From contig NZ_JASBQE010000010.1 in the NCBI RefSeq assembly GCF_029960785.1, positions 1 to 64,000 of the forward strand: 64,000 bases of DNA, in the 5' to 3' direction. Below the pieces are notes generated by a model. That model searched no databases and was not told the origin of the DNA. It saw only the letters and a program-made list of their open reading frames with translations. Origin of the DNA: Polyangium sp. 15x6 (GTDB taxonomy: Bacteria > Myxococcota_A > Polyangia > Polyangiales > Polyangiaceae). Below, piece after piece: positions 7,610-17,209 of this stretch. The stretch's first letter is position 1, and the number at the start of each line of letters is the position of its first letter. Position numbers and translations under genes: made by a program.

Positions 7610-9826
7610 ATGCGCGCTCTCTCGCTCTCGATCCGGGCGCTCCTCTTCGCCCCGATCTTCCTCACGGCCTGCGCCGCTCCGCTCGCCCACGGCCCCTCGA
7701 AGGGCCTGCGCCTGCGCCACGTCGTCCTCTACCAGAATGGCCTCGGCTACTTCGAACGCACCGGCGAGATGTCCTCGGACAAACTCGCGCTCCGGTTTCG
7801 CGAGCGGGAGGTCGACGATGTCCTGAAGAGCGTCGTCGTCATCGAGGAGGGGCTCGGCCCGAACGAGACGCCCTCGACCGTCAGCGCCCGTTTGCCGCGC
7901 TCGGGCCGCGGCGAATCGCCCGAGGAGCCGACCGAGCTCGAGCTCGTCTTCTCCCCGCGCCCGTCGCGCCCCGTCTCCATTGCGTACGCCGTCCCCACGG
8001 CCGCCTGGAAAGCCACGTATCGCATCATCCTCCCGACGAAGGAGCAAAAGGACCGCCGCGCGCTCCTGCAAGCGTGGGCGCTCATCGACAACGTCGGCGA
8101 CGAGGACTGGAACGAGGTGCGCGTCACGCTCGCCACGGGCGCGCCGCTCTCGTACAGCTCCGATCTCCGCTCGCCCACGATGATCGAAAGGCCCGAGCTC
8201 AAGGGCATTTACGGCCCGCAGGGCGGCGCCGTCGGCCCCGTGCTCGCCGAGAATGTCGCCGGCCGCGACACCGACGCCGACGGCATCCTCGATCGCGAGG
8301 ACGCTTGTCCCCATGAACGCGGGGCCCCGAATGCCGATCCCATGCGCGCCGGCTGCCCCTCGCTCGTGCGCCTCGTCTCGAGCGAGCTCAAGATCCTCCC
8401 GCAGGTCCTCTTCGACAGGGGCTCCGATACCGTGAAGCCCGCGAGTCATCCGCTCCTCGACGAGGTCGCGAAGGTGCTCCTCGAAAACCCGTGGATCACG
8501 CTCCTCGAAATCGAGGGGCACACCTCGACCGACGAGACGAGCCCGCCCGATCTCGCGACGCGCCGCGCCTCGGCCGTGCGAGCTGCGCTGGTCAAGCGGG
8601 GTGTCCCAGGCATGCGGCTCTCGATTCGCTCGTACGGCGCGGACCGGCCCTTGGACAGCAATACGACGGAGCAGGGGCGCGCGAAAAATCGGCGCGTCGC
8701 ATTCAACGTCGCCGATCAGGTGAAGCGGGAGGCCACGAACACCACGACGGGGACGACCTCGCCGATCACGACGGAGGCGCTCGCGCGGATGCCCGAGGGC
8801 GCGGGCCGCATCGACGCTTCGAGCGGCAGCTATCGGTACCAGATCGCGAACCCCGTCACCCTCGCGAAAAAATCGTCGGCGCTGATCACGCTCATCAATC
8901 GCCCAATGAACGGCGACGACGTCCTGCTTTATCGCCCCGACCCCGCGGCGCCACAAAGCGCGACGCACCCCTTCCGCGCGGCCGAGATCGAAAACAAGAG
9001 CGACATCGGGCTGCAACCCGGCTCTGTCTCGATCTTCTCGGGCGGCACGTTCGTCGGCGAAGGCGTGATCACGCGCCTCCTTCCGGGCGAACGCTCGACC
9101 ATCCCGTACGCCGTCGACAATTCGACGCGCGTCTCGCAAGGCCGGATGTCCCTCGACGAACCCTTGCGTATCGTGGCCCTCGCGCGCGGCGTCCTGCGCG
9201 TCACGGACCGGCAGCGGCTCGTGACCACGTACGAGGTCGAGCCCGGCCACAACGTGCCGAACACGCTCGTCCTGCGGCACCCGCGGACGCCCGGCTACGA
9301 GCCGCTCGCGCTGCCCGAGGGCACTGAAAAGAACCCCGATGCCTATTTCATCCGCGTCGCGCTCACCCCGCAAAAGCCCCTGAAGATCGTCATCGAGGAG
9401 GCGCGCCCCGTCGAGCGGCAATGGCTCGTGCTCACGGCCGACGGCGAGCGGCTCGCGCTGTACCTGAAGGGCTCGGCGCTGCCCGCGGACACGCAAAAAC
9501 GAATGGCGCGCATCGTCGAGCTCCGCCGCGCCCTCGGCGCCGCGAACGACGAGCTCGGCCGATTGCGAGAAAAGCGGCAGGAGGCCATCGATCGCGCCGT
9601 GGAGCTCCGGGAAAACGTCAAGGCCATCGAGAAGACGCCCCAGGCCGAAAAGCTCCGCAAGATGCTGCTCGAGCGGCTCGAAAGCGTGACGAAGAACGGC
9701 GACGAGCTCGCGGTGAAGATCACCCAGCGCAGCGACGACGCGGCCATCGCCCGTGCCGAGCTCGACGATGCCGTGCGCGACCTCGTCATCGAGGAGGACG
9801 CGAAGGCGGACAAGGAAAAACCCTGA
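7610..9826 (+). CDS. Lipoprotein with OmpA domain inserted into a DUF4139-like protein
   Basis: A 738-residue product with lipobox FLTAC. Residues about 36-195 contain the N-terminal part of a DUF4139/mucoidy-type scaffold (VVLYQNGLGYFER, WKATYRIIL, NVGDEDWNEVRVTLATG). At 218-250 comes a DTDADGILDREDACP thrombospondin-3/calcium-like linker. Residues 260-370 form a complete OmpA peptidoglycan-binding domain (FDRGSDTVKP, IEGHTS, RRASAVRAAL, GRAKNRRV). Residues 400-640 resume the DUF4139 strands (YRYQIANPVTL, LQPGSVSIF). A coiled coil follows (about 660-735). It probably bridges outer membrane and cell wall. The insertion of one domain in another is the notable feature. Confidence 0.8.
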   Translation: MRALSLSIRALLFAPIFLTACAAPLAHGPSKGLRLRHVVLYQNGLGYFERTGEMSSDKLALRFREREVDDVLKSVVVIEEGLGPNETPSTVSARLPRSGRGESPEEPTELELVFSPRPSRPVSIAYAVPTAAWKATYRIILPTKEQKDRRALLQAWALIDNVGDEDWNEVRVTLATGAPLSYSSDLRSPTMIERPELKGIYGPQGGAVGPVLAENVAGRDTDADGILDREDACPHERGAPNADPMRAGCPSLVRLVSSELKILPQVLFDRGSDTVKPASHPLLDEVAKVLLENPWITLLEIEGHTSTDETSPPDLATRRASAVRAALVKRGVPGMRLSIRSYGADRPLDSNTTEQGRAKNRRVAFNVADQVKREATNTTTGTTSPITTEALARMPEGAGRIDASSGSYRYQIANPVTLAKKSSALITLINRPMNGDDVLLYRPDPAAPQSATHPFRAAEIENKSDIGLQPGSVSIFSGGTFVGEGVITRLLPGERSTIPYAVDNSTRVSQGRMSLDEPLRIVALARGVLRVTDRQRLVTTYEVEPGHNVPNTLVLRHPRTPGYEPLALPEGTEKNPDAYFIRVALTPQKPLKIVIEEARPVERQWLVLTADGERLALYLKGSALPADTQKRMARIVELRRALGAANDELGRLREKRQEAIDRAVELRENVKAIEKTPQAEKLRKMLLERLESVTKNGDELAVKITQRSDDAAIARAELDDAVRDLVIEEDAKADKEKP

Positions 9827-12106
9827 TCAGAGCATCGCCACGGGGTCGACGTCCACCACGACCCGGACGCGCCGATCGATTTCCGCGATCGCCGCCGCCG
9901 CCACCGCAGTCGCGGCCCGGAGCGCGCGGCGATCCTTGGCGCGCAAAAGAACCCGGAATCGGTACCGGCCTCGCAGGCGCGCGAGCGGCGCCGCCGCGGG
10001 GCCGAGGACCTCGACCACGCGCGATTGCCCCTCGGGCGAGGTCTTCGCGTGCGCCGCGATCACGCCCGCCGCGCGCCGCGCCACCTCCTCGTCGAGCGCG
10101 TCGACCCGGAAGAGCGTCAATCGCGAAAAGGGCGGATACCCGACCTCCGCCCGATCGGCGAGCTCGTGCTCCAAAAACGCGCTCACGTCGTGCCGCTTCG
10201 CGAATTGCACCGCGGGCTGCTCGGGATTGCGCGTCTGGATGATCACCCGGCCCGGACGATCCCGCCGCCCGGCGCGCCCCGCGACCTGCACGAGGAGCTG
10301 AAATCCTCGCTCCGACGCGCGAAAATCCGGCAAGGAGAGCGCCGCGTCCGCATTGAGCACGCCGACGAGCGTCACGTTGCCGAGGTCGTGCCCCTTCGTG
10401 ACCATTTGCGTACCCACGAGCACGTCGATCTCGCCCGCCCGCATCTTCGCGAGGATCGCCTCTGCCTTCGCGCCGTCGGCCACGTCCCGATCGAGCCGCG
10501 CCACGCGCGCCGTGGGAAACGCCTCCGCGATCGTCTCTTCGAGCCGCTCGGTCCCGAGCCCTTCGAGCGCGAGCGCGGGCGCCTTGCATTCCGAGCACGC
10601 CGCGGGCATCGGCCCTTCCCAGTCGCAATAATGGCACCGCATGCGCCCGCCTCGCGCCCGGTGGAACGTGAGCGCCACCGAGCAAGCGAGGCACGTCGCC
10701 ACGTGCCCGCACGACTCGCACACGACGCTCGGCGCGAAGCCGCGTCGATTGAGGAACAGGATCACCTGCTCCCCCGCCGCGAGCGTCTTTTCGAGCGCGC
10801 GATGCAAAGGCAGCGAGATGAGCTTGTTCCCCGTCGGCCCCGCACCGATGCGACGCAGGTCGACCGTCGTCACCTCGGGCAACGTCGCCTCCCGGTGCGC
10901 GCGGTCGGGCAGGCGCAATTCGACGAGTTTGCCCTGACGCACGAGGTGCACCGATTCGAGCGAAGGCGTCGCCGAGCCGAGCACGGCCACGGCGGAAGCG
11001 CGGTGCGCGCGCAGCAGGGCCATGTCGCGGGCGTGGTACCGCACGCCCTCCTCCTGCTTGAACGAGCCGTCGTGCTCCTCGTCCACGAGGATGAGCCCGA
11101 GGTTCGCGACGGGCGCGAAGATCGCCGAGCGCGCCCCGATCGCCACGCGCACGGCCCCGGTCCGCACGCGTTTCCACATCGCGTGCCGGTCCGCCTCCGA
11201 CAAACCGCTGTGCAAGACCGCGAGATCGTCGCCGAACCGCGCCCGGAACCGGGCCACGAGCTGCGGCGTGAGCGCGATCTCGGGCACCATCACGATCGCT
11301 CCGCGACCACGCGCGAGGCAGCCCGCAATGGCCCGCAGATACACCTCGGTTTTTCCGGACCCCGTCACGCCGAAAAGCAGAAATGACGCCGATTTCTGCG
11401 CCCCAAGCCCCTGCAGCGCCTCCTCGATCCGCGCCTCGGCCGCGCTTTGCGCCTCGTTCAACGCCGGCGGCTCGTCGCGCGGCTCGGGCCTCGCGAAAAA
11501 CGCGTCCCGCGGCGGCTCCCGCTCCTCCGTCACCACGAGCCCGAGCGAGGCGAGCTTCTTCACCGCGGCCCGCGCATTGCCGAATTTCTCTTCGAGCCGC
11601 GCGATGGGCATTTCCCCGTTCGACCGCAAGAGCGCGAGCACCGACGCGGCCTGCCCGCGCAAGACCCCCGGCTCCTCCACGGCGTCCGTCGGCCGCGCGT
11701 ACGCGATCTTGCGCCCGCCCACCTGCTTCACGCGCGAGAGCGTGCCGGGCAGCTCCCCCTGCGCTTCGAGCGCGCGCACGTCCTCGCGCTCGACGGCCGG
11801 GAGCGCGAGCCGGAGGACCTCGCCGATCGGCGCGAAATAATACGACGAGAGCTCGCGCAAAAACGAGAGCAGCTCCGGCGGCAAGACCGGCTCGGGATCG
11901 ACGACCGCCGCGATGGGCTTGAGCCGCACGCCCTCGGGCGCCGCGCCCTCGGACATCGCGAGGACCACGCCGAGGACCTTCTTTCGACCGAACTCGACGA
12001 GCACGCGCGCGCCCGGACGAACCGAGGCGGCGAGCGCGGGCGGGACCTCGTAGGAAAAGGCCCGAGCGAGCGGGACGGGGACGGCGACCTCGCAGAGGAG
12101 GGGCAT
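9827..12106 (-). CDS. priA: Primosomal protein N' (replication restart helicase PriA)
   Basis: A 759-residue DEAH-type helicase of normal PriA length. The N-terminal 3'-DNA-binding domain starts MPLLCEVAVPVPLARAFSY. Then come a winged-helix region, Walker A GVTGSGKTEVY, the DEEH box (ILVDEEHDGSFKQEEG), and GSATPS. All eight zinc Cys are visible as CESC, CLAC, CHYC and CSEC. Motifs V/VI appear as GTQMVTKGHD and QVAGRAGR. It reloads the replicative helicase at stalled forks. The start at 12106 fits the domain edge. Its stop abuts the stop of the preceding convergent gene with no spacer. Confidence 0.96.
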   Translation of the reverse strand: MPLLCEVAVPVPLARAFSYEVPPALAASVRPGARVLVEFGRKKVLGVVLAMSEGAAPEGVRLKPIAAVVDPEPVLPPELLSFLRELSSYYFAPIGEVLRLALPAVEREDVRALEAQGELPGTLSRVKQVGGRKIAYARPTDAVEEPGVLRGQAASVLALLRSNGEMPIARLEEKFGNARAAVKKLASLGLVVTEEREPPRDAFFARPEPRDEPPALNEAQSAAEARIEEALQGLGAQKSASFLLFGVTGSGKTEVYLRAIAGCLARGRGAIVMVPEIALTPQLVARFRARFGDDLAVLHSGLSEADRHAMWKRVRTGAVRVAIGARSAIFAPVANLGLILVDEEHDGSFKQEEGVRYHARDMALLRAHRASAVAVLGSATPSLESVHLVRQGKLVELRLPDRAHREATLPEVTTVDLRRIGAGPTGNKLISLPLHRALEKTLAAGEQVILFLNRRGFAPSVVCESCGHVATCLACSVALTFHRARGGRMRCHYCDWEGPMPAACSECKAPALALEGLGTERLEETIAEAFPTARVARLDRDVADGAKAEAILAKMRAGEIDVLVGTQMVTKGHDLGNVTLVGVLNADAALSLPDFRASERGFQLLVQVAGRAGRRDRPGRVIIQTRNPEQPAVQFAKRHDVSAFLEHELADRAEVGYPPFSRLTLFRVDALDEEVARRAAGVIAAHAKTSPEGQSRVVEVLGPAAAPLARLRGRYRFRVLLRAKDRRALRAATAVAAAAIAEIDRRVRVVVDVDPVAML

Positions 12107-12196
12107 GGGTGCCGGAGAGGTATCAGGTTTTCGAGGGTCGTGCATCCAGGAGGACGAGCGGGCCCGTCCACGCGCGGAACGTGATAACTCGGGGGC

Positions 12197-12742
12197 ATGA
12201 CGCGTGGCCTCCTCGATTACTTCGCAGATCCGGCGGAACGGCCCTTGCTCGAGTTCGCGATGAAAGGCACGCTCTCGAGCCGGATGCGGCTCGCCTATGC
12301 AGCACGGCTCGAAGCGACCGATCCCGAGCGGGCCGAGTGGCTGCGGGTCGAAGTCTCGCTGCACGACAGAGCTACCGAGGATCCGGCGACCCGCGCGCGA
12401 TTCACCGAGCTCTCGGGCCTCGTCTCCCGCGACTGGACGGATCTCCTCGCCCGCAACGAGATCCTGAATTGCGGCAGCGCCAAGCAAGAGAAGCAGTACG
12501 TCCGGTTCACGTTCGAATGCCCCGAGCGCTGGGAGACACTCGCGCCAACCGAGGAGGCATCCGTGCGCTTCTGCGGCCGCTGCCAGGAGCGCGTCTATTT
12601 CTGCAGTCGCGGAAGAGACGCCGCTGCGCATGCCGAAGCGGGGCATTGCATCGCGGTGCCCCGGGAGCGAGGGGTGGCCCGCCTGGGGAGGCCCGATCCC
12701 CGCGGCAGCTGGGCTCGCGAGCTGTTCCCCGACGACGAGTGA
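12197..12742 (+). CDS. TIGR02996-like hypothetical protein with Cys-rich C-terminus
   Basis: A 181-residue protein. The first 80 residues (LEATDPERAEWLRVEVSLHD) resemble the TIGR02996 domain found in planctomycetes and myxobacteria. The second half has FTFECPERWETL and then VRFCGRCQERVYFC and HCIAV. This Cys/His set could bind a metal. No signal peptide or membrane helix is seen. The role is unknown. ATG 12197 has no strong ribosome-binding site, but the domain begins immediately. It sits between priA and a convergent kinase gene. Confidence 0.7.
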   Translation: MTRGLLDYFADPAERPLLEFAMKGTLSSRMRLAYAARLEATDPERAEWLRVEVSLHDRATEDPATRARFTELSGLVSRDWTDLLARNEILNCGSAKQEKQYVRFTFECPERWETLAPTEEASVRFCGRCQERVYFCSRGRDAAAHAEAGHCIAVPRERGVARLGRPDPRGSWARELFPDDE

Positions 12743-12748
12743 TTCACG

Positions 12749-14203
12749 TCAGCCGCCCGACGTGAGCTGGAGCATCACGAGCCCCGCCACCATCGCCGCC
12801 GCGAGCAGCAGAATCGCGCCCGCATATCCGCCCTCCGACGCCTCGCGCGGCGCGACCTTCACCAAGGCGCCGCTCTTTCCCTGCGCTTTCAGCGCCTTGC
12901 GCCGCTTCTTCGCGAGCCGCTTCTCCCGCTCCGCCGGATCGAGCGATTTCGTCTGCCGCACGCCGCTCTCGGGCGCGTCGGCGACCCCTTCCTTCCGCGG
13001 CACCACGCGCTGCGTGGGCGGCGTCGGCGTGTGGTTCGGGTTTTTCTCGGCCGCATTCCCGTTCGCCGGCCGCGCGCGTTTCCCGATCGGCGTGATCACC
13101 GCGACCGGACCGCGCTCGATCGCCTCGATCGCGCGCTGCCGCGCCCGCCGCTCGGAGAGCACTTCCTTGCCGAAATGGTGCGTGAGCCACGCGCCGAACT
13201 GGCTCGGATTCGCGATCATGCGCGTCTTCGCGGCGTACGCCTCGAGGTCCTCTCGCATCGCCGCGGCCGTGGAATACCGCTCGTCCGTGTCCCGGGCGAG
13301 CGCGCGCCGCACGATCCCGAAAAGCTCCTCCTCCTCGGGCAAACCCCGGCTCGGAAGCGCCGGGATCTCCGCTCGGAGCGAGGCCTCCCGCAGCGACTCC
13401 CCGGGCTGCGCCTTGTAAAGACGCCTGCCCGCGAGCAGCTCCCACAGGATGATTCCGACCGCAAAGACGTCCGAGGCCGCGGTGAGCGCCTCGCCCCGCG
13501 CCTGCTCCGGGCTCATGTACCCGGCTTTGCCCTGGAATGCCGTATCCGCGCTGCTCACCGCGCCCGCCCGCGCGATCCCGAAATCGCAGAGCTTGACCTC
13601 CCCTTCGAAGCTCACGAGCACGTTCGCCGGCGAAACGTCGCGATGCACGATCCCGTGCGACGCGCCGCTCTCGTCCCTCGATCGATGGGCGTAATCGAGG
13701 CCGCGCAGCACGTCGCCCACGAGCAGAAGCGAATACGCGACCGGAAAAGGCACCCTCGCCGCCGCGGCGCGGCGCAAGAGCTCGCGCAGGTCGAATCCCT
13801 CGACGTACTCCATCGCGAGGTAAAGGCTCTCGCCGTCGCGGCCGAGGTCGTGCACCTCGACGACGTTCTCGTGGCGGAGCAGGCTCGTGATGCGGGCCTC
13901 CTCGGCGAGCATCTCCGCCATGCGCGCATCGTGCGCGAGCTCCGGCAAGACCTCCTTGATGACGCAGAGGCGATGCCCGCCGGACTCGGTCTTCTGGCGC
14001 GCGAGATACACGTTCGCCATGCCGCCGTAGCCGATCCGCTCGAAGAGCGTGTACGGGCCGAGCTTGCAAGGCAATCGCCGGCTCGCGCGCTGCTTCCGGC
14101 GCGAGGACGGAATGGCGGAGGGCGGGGGCGTGGGGGTCGGTTGGGCAGCGAGCGCGGCGGTCACGACTCGTCCCCCATGCCAGAGGGCCGGGGGACGGGC
14201 CAA
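12749..14203 (-). CDS. Membrane-anchored Ser/Thr protein kinase
   Basis: A 484-residue protein with a Hanks-type kinase domain from about residue 50 to 320. Visible are a Gly-rich loop IGYGGMANVYLA, the Lys of VIKEV (about 83), HRDVSPANVLV in the catalytic loop, CDFGIA at the metal site, and SPEQ in place of APE. A Lys/Arg-rich juxtamembrane stretch and one C-terminal helix (GAILLLAAAMVAGLVML) anchor it, with almost no extracytoplasmic part. It therefore cannot sense external ligands by a PASTA-type domain. The extreme N-terminus is Pro-rich; a GTG start near codon 13 is also possible. This architecture is common in myxobacteria. Confidence 0.9.
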   Translation of the reverse strand: MARPPALWHGGRVVTAALAAQPTPTPPPSAIPSSRRKQRASRRLPCKLGPYTLFERIGYGGMANVYLARQKTESGGHRLCVIKEVLPELAHDARMAEMLAEEARITSLLRHENVVEVHDLGRDGESLYLAMEYVEGFDLRELLRRAAAARVPFPVAYSLLLVGDVLRGLDYAHRSRDESGASHGIVHRDVSPANVLVSFEGEVKLCDFGIARAGAVSSADTAFQGKAGYMSPEQARGEALTAASDVFAVGIILWELLAGRRLYKAQPGESLREASLRAEIPALPSRGLPEEEELFGIVRRALARDTDERYSTAAAMREDLEAYAAKTRMIANPSQFGAWLTHHFGKEVLSERRARQRAIEAIERGPVAVITPIGKRARPANGNAAEKNPNHTPTPPTQRVVPRKEGVADAPESGVRQTKSLDPAEREKRLAKKRRKALKAQGKSGALVKVAPREASEGGYAGAILLLAAAMVAGLVMLQLTSGG

Positions 14204-14229
14204 GAAACCGCGCGAACGCGGGACGCGGA

Positions 14230-15663
14230 CTAGAAGAGGACTTCGCGCTGCGCGGACTGCGGCACGCCGCGGGTCTTCTTGTTGCTGCCGAAGACGATGA
14301 ACGGCTCGTCGCGCGACGGACCGGTCAAGCGCTCGTAGATGGCGTCGATCGAGAGGATGAGGCTCGCGCTGAGCGTGGCGTCGGGGCTGTAGAACGGATT
14401 ACGACGCTTTCCGTCGAGGCCGATCTGCGTACTGGCATTGCCGTAATCGATCGAAAAACCCCACTCCGAGGCGGGGAAGTAACTCACGCCGACGCCGAAG
14501 CTCGTCGTGTACCGCGTCGTCGTGGGGTTCTCGACGCGGGCCGGGTCGGCGCACCCCGTGGTGATTTGCACGCAATCGCTCACCTGAGGCTGATTGAGGA
14601 ACGAATACTGGAGGCCGCCGCTCAGGAAGACCCAGAGCGTGTGACCGAAGAGCTTCTCGTCGAAGAAGAGGAACGCGCCGGTGCGCAGGCTGTTCGTGTC
14701 GATCGAGCCGCCCGTGAGCTGGTCCGACATCGACACGGTCCCCTGGAGCGTCTGCCGCGGCCGCTGGATGTCCGGGTTCGTCGGGACCGTCGCCCGCGTG
14801 AACTGGTGATCCCAGCGCGCGCTCACGCCGAGGAGCACGTTCTTCAAAAAGTCCGCGTCCTTGCCCCGCATCGGCACCTGCGCGAAGACCGACACGCGCG
14901 GCGAGGTCGTCACGTACACCCCGCGATCGTGCGAGAGCTTCGAGGTCGGCAAGAGGACGGTGCCGTTCACCGCCATGCTGAGCCCCCATTCCTCGTTTTC
15001 GCTTCTCCAGAGCGGCTTCGAGAAAATGCCCTGAATGGGCAGGTCGCGGAAGAGCGGCTCGCGCTTCGTCGTGGTGAAATCGCTGTTCGTCAACTCGACG
15101 TCGAAGCCGGGCGCCGTCTGCACGCGGAACGAATACCCGCGCGGCTTGCCGTCGGGGAGCTTCGGCTCGAGGACGAAGTAGTTCAGCACGAGGCCGAAGC
15201 CCATCGAGACCTGCTCGCCCTCGCTGCCGATGTTGTCACGACCGAGCCCGAGCGCCGTCGTCGTCGCGTTCGTGCCCCAGTTGAAGTTCGTGCCGCGCCA
15301 CCGCACGCGCGCGGGCGCCGTCTTGGGCGTCACGCCCGCGTCCGCGCCGGGCCCCGGCGGCGCGAGCGTCCCATTGTTGCCCCCGGGCGGCGCCGGAGGC
15401 GGCGGCGGGTTGAGCGGGGTCGTGGTGTTGCCCGTGAGGTAAGGCGGGAGCGCGACGGGCGGCGGGGGCTCGGGCGCCCCGGTCGGATCCCCCGGCGGAG
15501 GCGGCGGCGGAGGCGCGTCCGGGTTCGGGGAGGGAGGCGGGGGCTGCGGCGCGGTCGGGTCGGCCTGATCCGCTGCCGCGGCCGGCGCCGGCTGCGCCAG
15601 CGCCGAGGCCTGCCCAAAGAGCCCCACGCCGAGGGCAAAGACGATCCCGAGACGATGCTTCAT
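14230..15663 (-). CDS. Outer-membrane beta-barrel protein with Pro-rich N-terminus
   Basis: A 477-residue protein with a signal peptide (FALGVGLFGQASALAQ) and then about 90 residues very rich in Pro, Ala and Asp. The remainder alternates aromatic and small residues in strand-like runs (YFVLEPKL, FRVQTAPGFDVEL, WVFLSGGLQYSFL, YTTSFGVGVSYF, WGFSIDYGNAS), as in outer-membrane barrels. Two Cys (SDCVQITTGC) could form a loop disulfide. The ATG at 15663 is chosen because the signal peptide begins there. The Pro-rich segment may span the periplasm or cell wall (inference). No enzymatic motif is seen; it could be a channel or structural protein. Confidence 0.8.
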   Translation of the reverse strand: MKHRLGIVFALGVGLFGQASALAQPAPAAAADQADPTAPQPPPPSPNPDAPPPPPPPGDPTGAPEPPPPVALPPYLTGNTTTPLNPPPPPAPPGGNNGTLAPPGPGADAGVTPKTAPARVRWRGTNFNWGTNATTTALGLGRDNIGSEGEQVSMGFGLVLNYFVLEPKLPDGKPRGYSFRVQTAPGFDVELTNSDFTTTKREPLFRDLPIQGIFSKPLWRSENEEWGLSMAVNGTVLLPTSKLSHDRGVYVTTSPRVSVFAQVPMRGKDADFLKNVLLGVSARWDHQFTRATVPTNPDIQRPRQTLQGTVSMSDQLTGGSIDTNSLRTGAFLFFDEKLFGHTLWVFLSGGLQYSFLNQPQVSDCVQITTGCADPARVENPTTTRYTTSFGVGVSYFPASEWGFSIDYGNASTQIGLDGKRRNPFYSPDATLSASLILSIDAIYERLTGPSRDEPFIVFGSNKKTRGVPQSAQREVLF

Positions 15664-15963
15664 GCCGTGCTTCTCCACGATCGACCGAGCGCCCTCGCCG
15701 CCGGTGCGGACGCCCCGAGGGACTCGGGTGCGTCTCACACCTGGCCCCCGGCGTCAATGACGGGGGGAGGAGGGCGCAGCGATCCAAGGCAGGAACCGTA
15801 CCGCACCCGAAGCAGCCGCGATCCACGTATTTTGTCGCGGAAACGGCGCCGAGGGCGGGGGCCGGGGCGGGGGATCGTTACGGTCTTGACGAGGGGGGCC
15901 GTCGCGATGCTGACGAGCCGAGAACGTCAGGCGGGGGCGCGGCGTGGGCGGGCTCGCCGAACG
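15664..15963. other. Intergenic region without a recognised gene
   Basis: About 300 bases between the start of the outer-membrane barrel gene and the 3' end of the next lipoprotein gene, both on the minus strand. It should hold the barrel gene's promoter and leader, but no convincing -35/-10 pair is visible. The segment is extremely G/C-rich with G-runs around 15843-15885. No tRNA, strong hairpin or terminator with a T-run was found. Confidence 0.5.
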
Positions 15964-17064
15964 TCAGCAGGGGCAGAGGAAGTAGGGGACCGAGACGCTG
16001 CGGACCGCGAAGCCGCTCGGGCCCTTGCGGAGAACCGACTGGTAGCCGAGCAAGGAGGGCGACCCGTCGCGATCGAGGTGGACCAGGGTGCTCGGGAGGA
16101 AGTCGTCCTCGCCCTCGTAGAGCTTCACGAAACGAGCGTCCTTGCCGGAGCCGCCTTCGAGCTTCCAGAGCGCCGTGAGTTTCCCCCGGAACGCGCTGCA
16201 AACCTCGCCGGCGTCGGCGTCGAGCCACACGTAGGTCGCGCCCTCGCCCGAAAACACCTTTACGGTCGGGGTCGCGCCGTTGAGATGCTCCCACGGGACG
16301 TCGGGCGTCTGGACGCCCGAGTTCTGGTAGGTCTCGTCGATCTCCGTATACCCCGCGAGGTTTCGCATCTCGGCGGCGGCGCGCGTCGCGAGCGCGGTGG
16401 GCGCGTCCTTGACCGTGAACGGGCGCGCCTGGGCGAGGTCGCGGTCACGCGCGAACATCGCGTCCTTGCAATCGCCCTGCACGTCGCCGAGCTCCGCCAC
16501 GAGCGAACGGCCGCCCTCGGCCATGTCCCACGCCTCCTCGGCGATCTGCTCGGGCTTCGCGGGCGGGATCGGCGTCCCGTCGAAATCCTCGCCCTTCCAT
16601 TGCTCACGCACGTTGTACTCGGGCTCGACGCGGCTGATCAGGCTGATCGGGCCGAGCCTGCCCTCGCACACGGCGCCCTGGGGGCCATACAGGCGGACGG
16701 GCGTGCCGATGCGGCGGACGAGCGAGGCTGGCAGCGCCGTGGGCACGATTTCGCGGCGCGTGACGACGGGGGATTCGTCGGAGACGAGGGTCGGCGCGCC
16801 CTGGGCCCAGCGATCGACGTCCGGATTGGCATCGAGGACGACGTACGTCTTCCCATTCTCGACGAGGACGTGCGCAAAAAGGCTCGGATCGATGTCGCCC
16901 GGCATGACGGGAACTTTTTCGGGCGAAGGCGCCGCGGGCGCGGGCGCGGGCGCGATGACGACGGAGGGCTCTACGCTGGGGATTTTGACGGCGGCCTCCC
17001 GCTTCGAGCAACCGACGGCGGACACGACGACCAGAAGAGCAGCGAGAGCGGAACCGAGACGCAT
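15964..17064 (-). CDS. Predicted lipoprotein of unknown function
   Basis: A 366-residue protein with a typical lipobox (VVSAVGCSK), an Ala/Pro linker (residues 30-55), and a globular domain with several WD/FD dipeptides and Cys. The mature domain contains VRLYGPQGAVCEGRLGPISLI and GDCKDAMFARDRD and ends in FLCPC, so disulfides are likely. No known family is recognised. The ATG at 17064 is required to give the signal peptide. It is likely periplasmic or outer-membrane anchored. It is transcribed in the same direction as the barrel gene downstream but separated from it by 300 bases. Confidence 0.7.
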   Translation of the reverse strand: MRLGSALAALLVVVSAVGCSKREAAVKIPSVEPSVVIAPAPAPAAPSPEKVPVMPGDIDPSLFAHVLVENGKTYVVLDANPDVDRWAQGAPTLVSDESPVVTRREIVPTALPASLVRRIGTPVRLYGPQGAVCEGRLGPISLISRVEPEYNVREQWKGEDFDGTPIPPAKPEQIAEEAWDMAEGGRSLVAELGDVQGDCKDAMFARDRDLAQARPFTVKDAPTALATRAAAEMRNLAGYTEIDETYQNSGVQTPDVPWEHLNGATPTVKVFSGEGATYVWLDADAGEVCSAFRGKLTALWKLEGGSGKDARFVKLYEGEDDFLPSTLVHLDRDGSPSLLGYQSVLRKGPSGFAVRSVSVPYFLCPC

Positions 17065-17209
17065 GACGAAGCCTCCGGGCACGGTACCATCACGATCCGT
17101 GCCGGGCCTCGTTTTCGGGGCAAGACGCGGCGCTCGCGGGATCTCGCCGCGAAGAGCCGTGTCTCTCGGTCCACCGGCCGTAGCGCCGGCCCCACGCCGC
17201 TCTATCCCG

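Noticed and set aside
12107-12646. A longer PriA reading extending over the TIGR02996-like gene
   Set aside because: PriA's conserved N-terminus starts exactly at 12106; the extension is antisense to a plausible gene.
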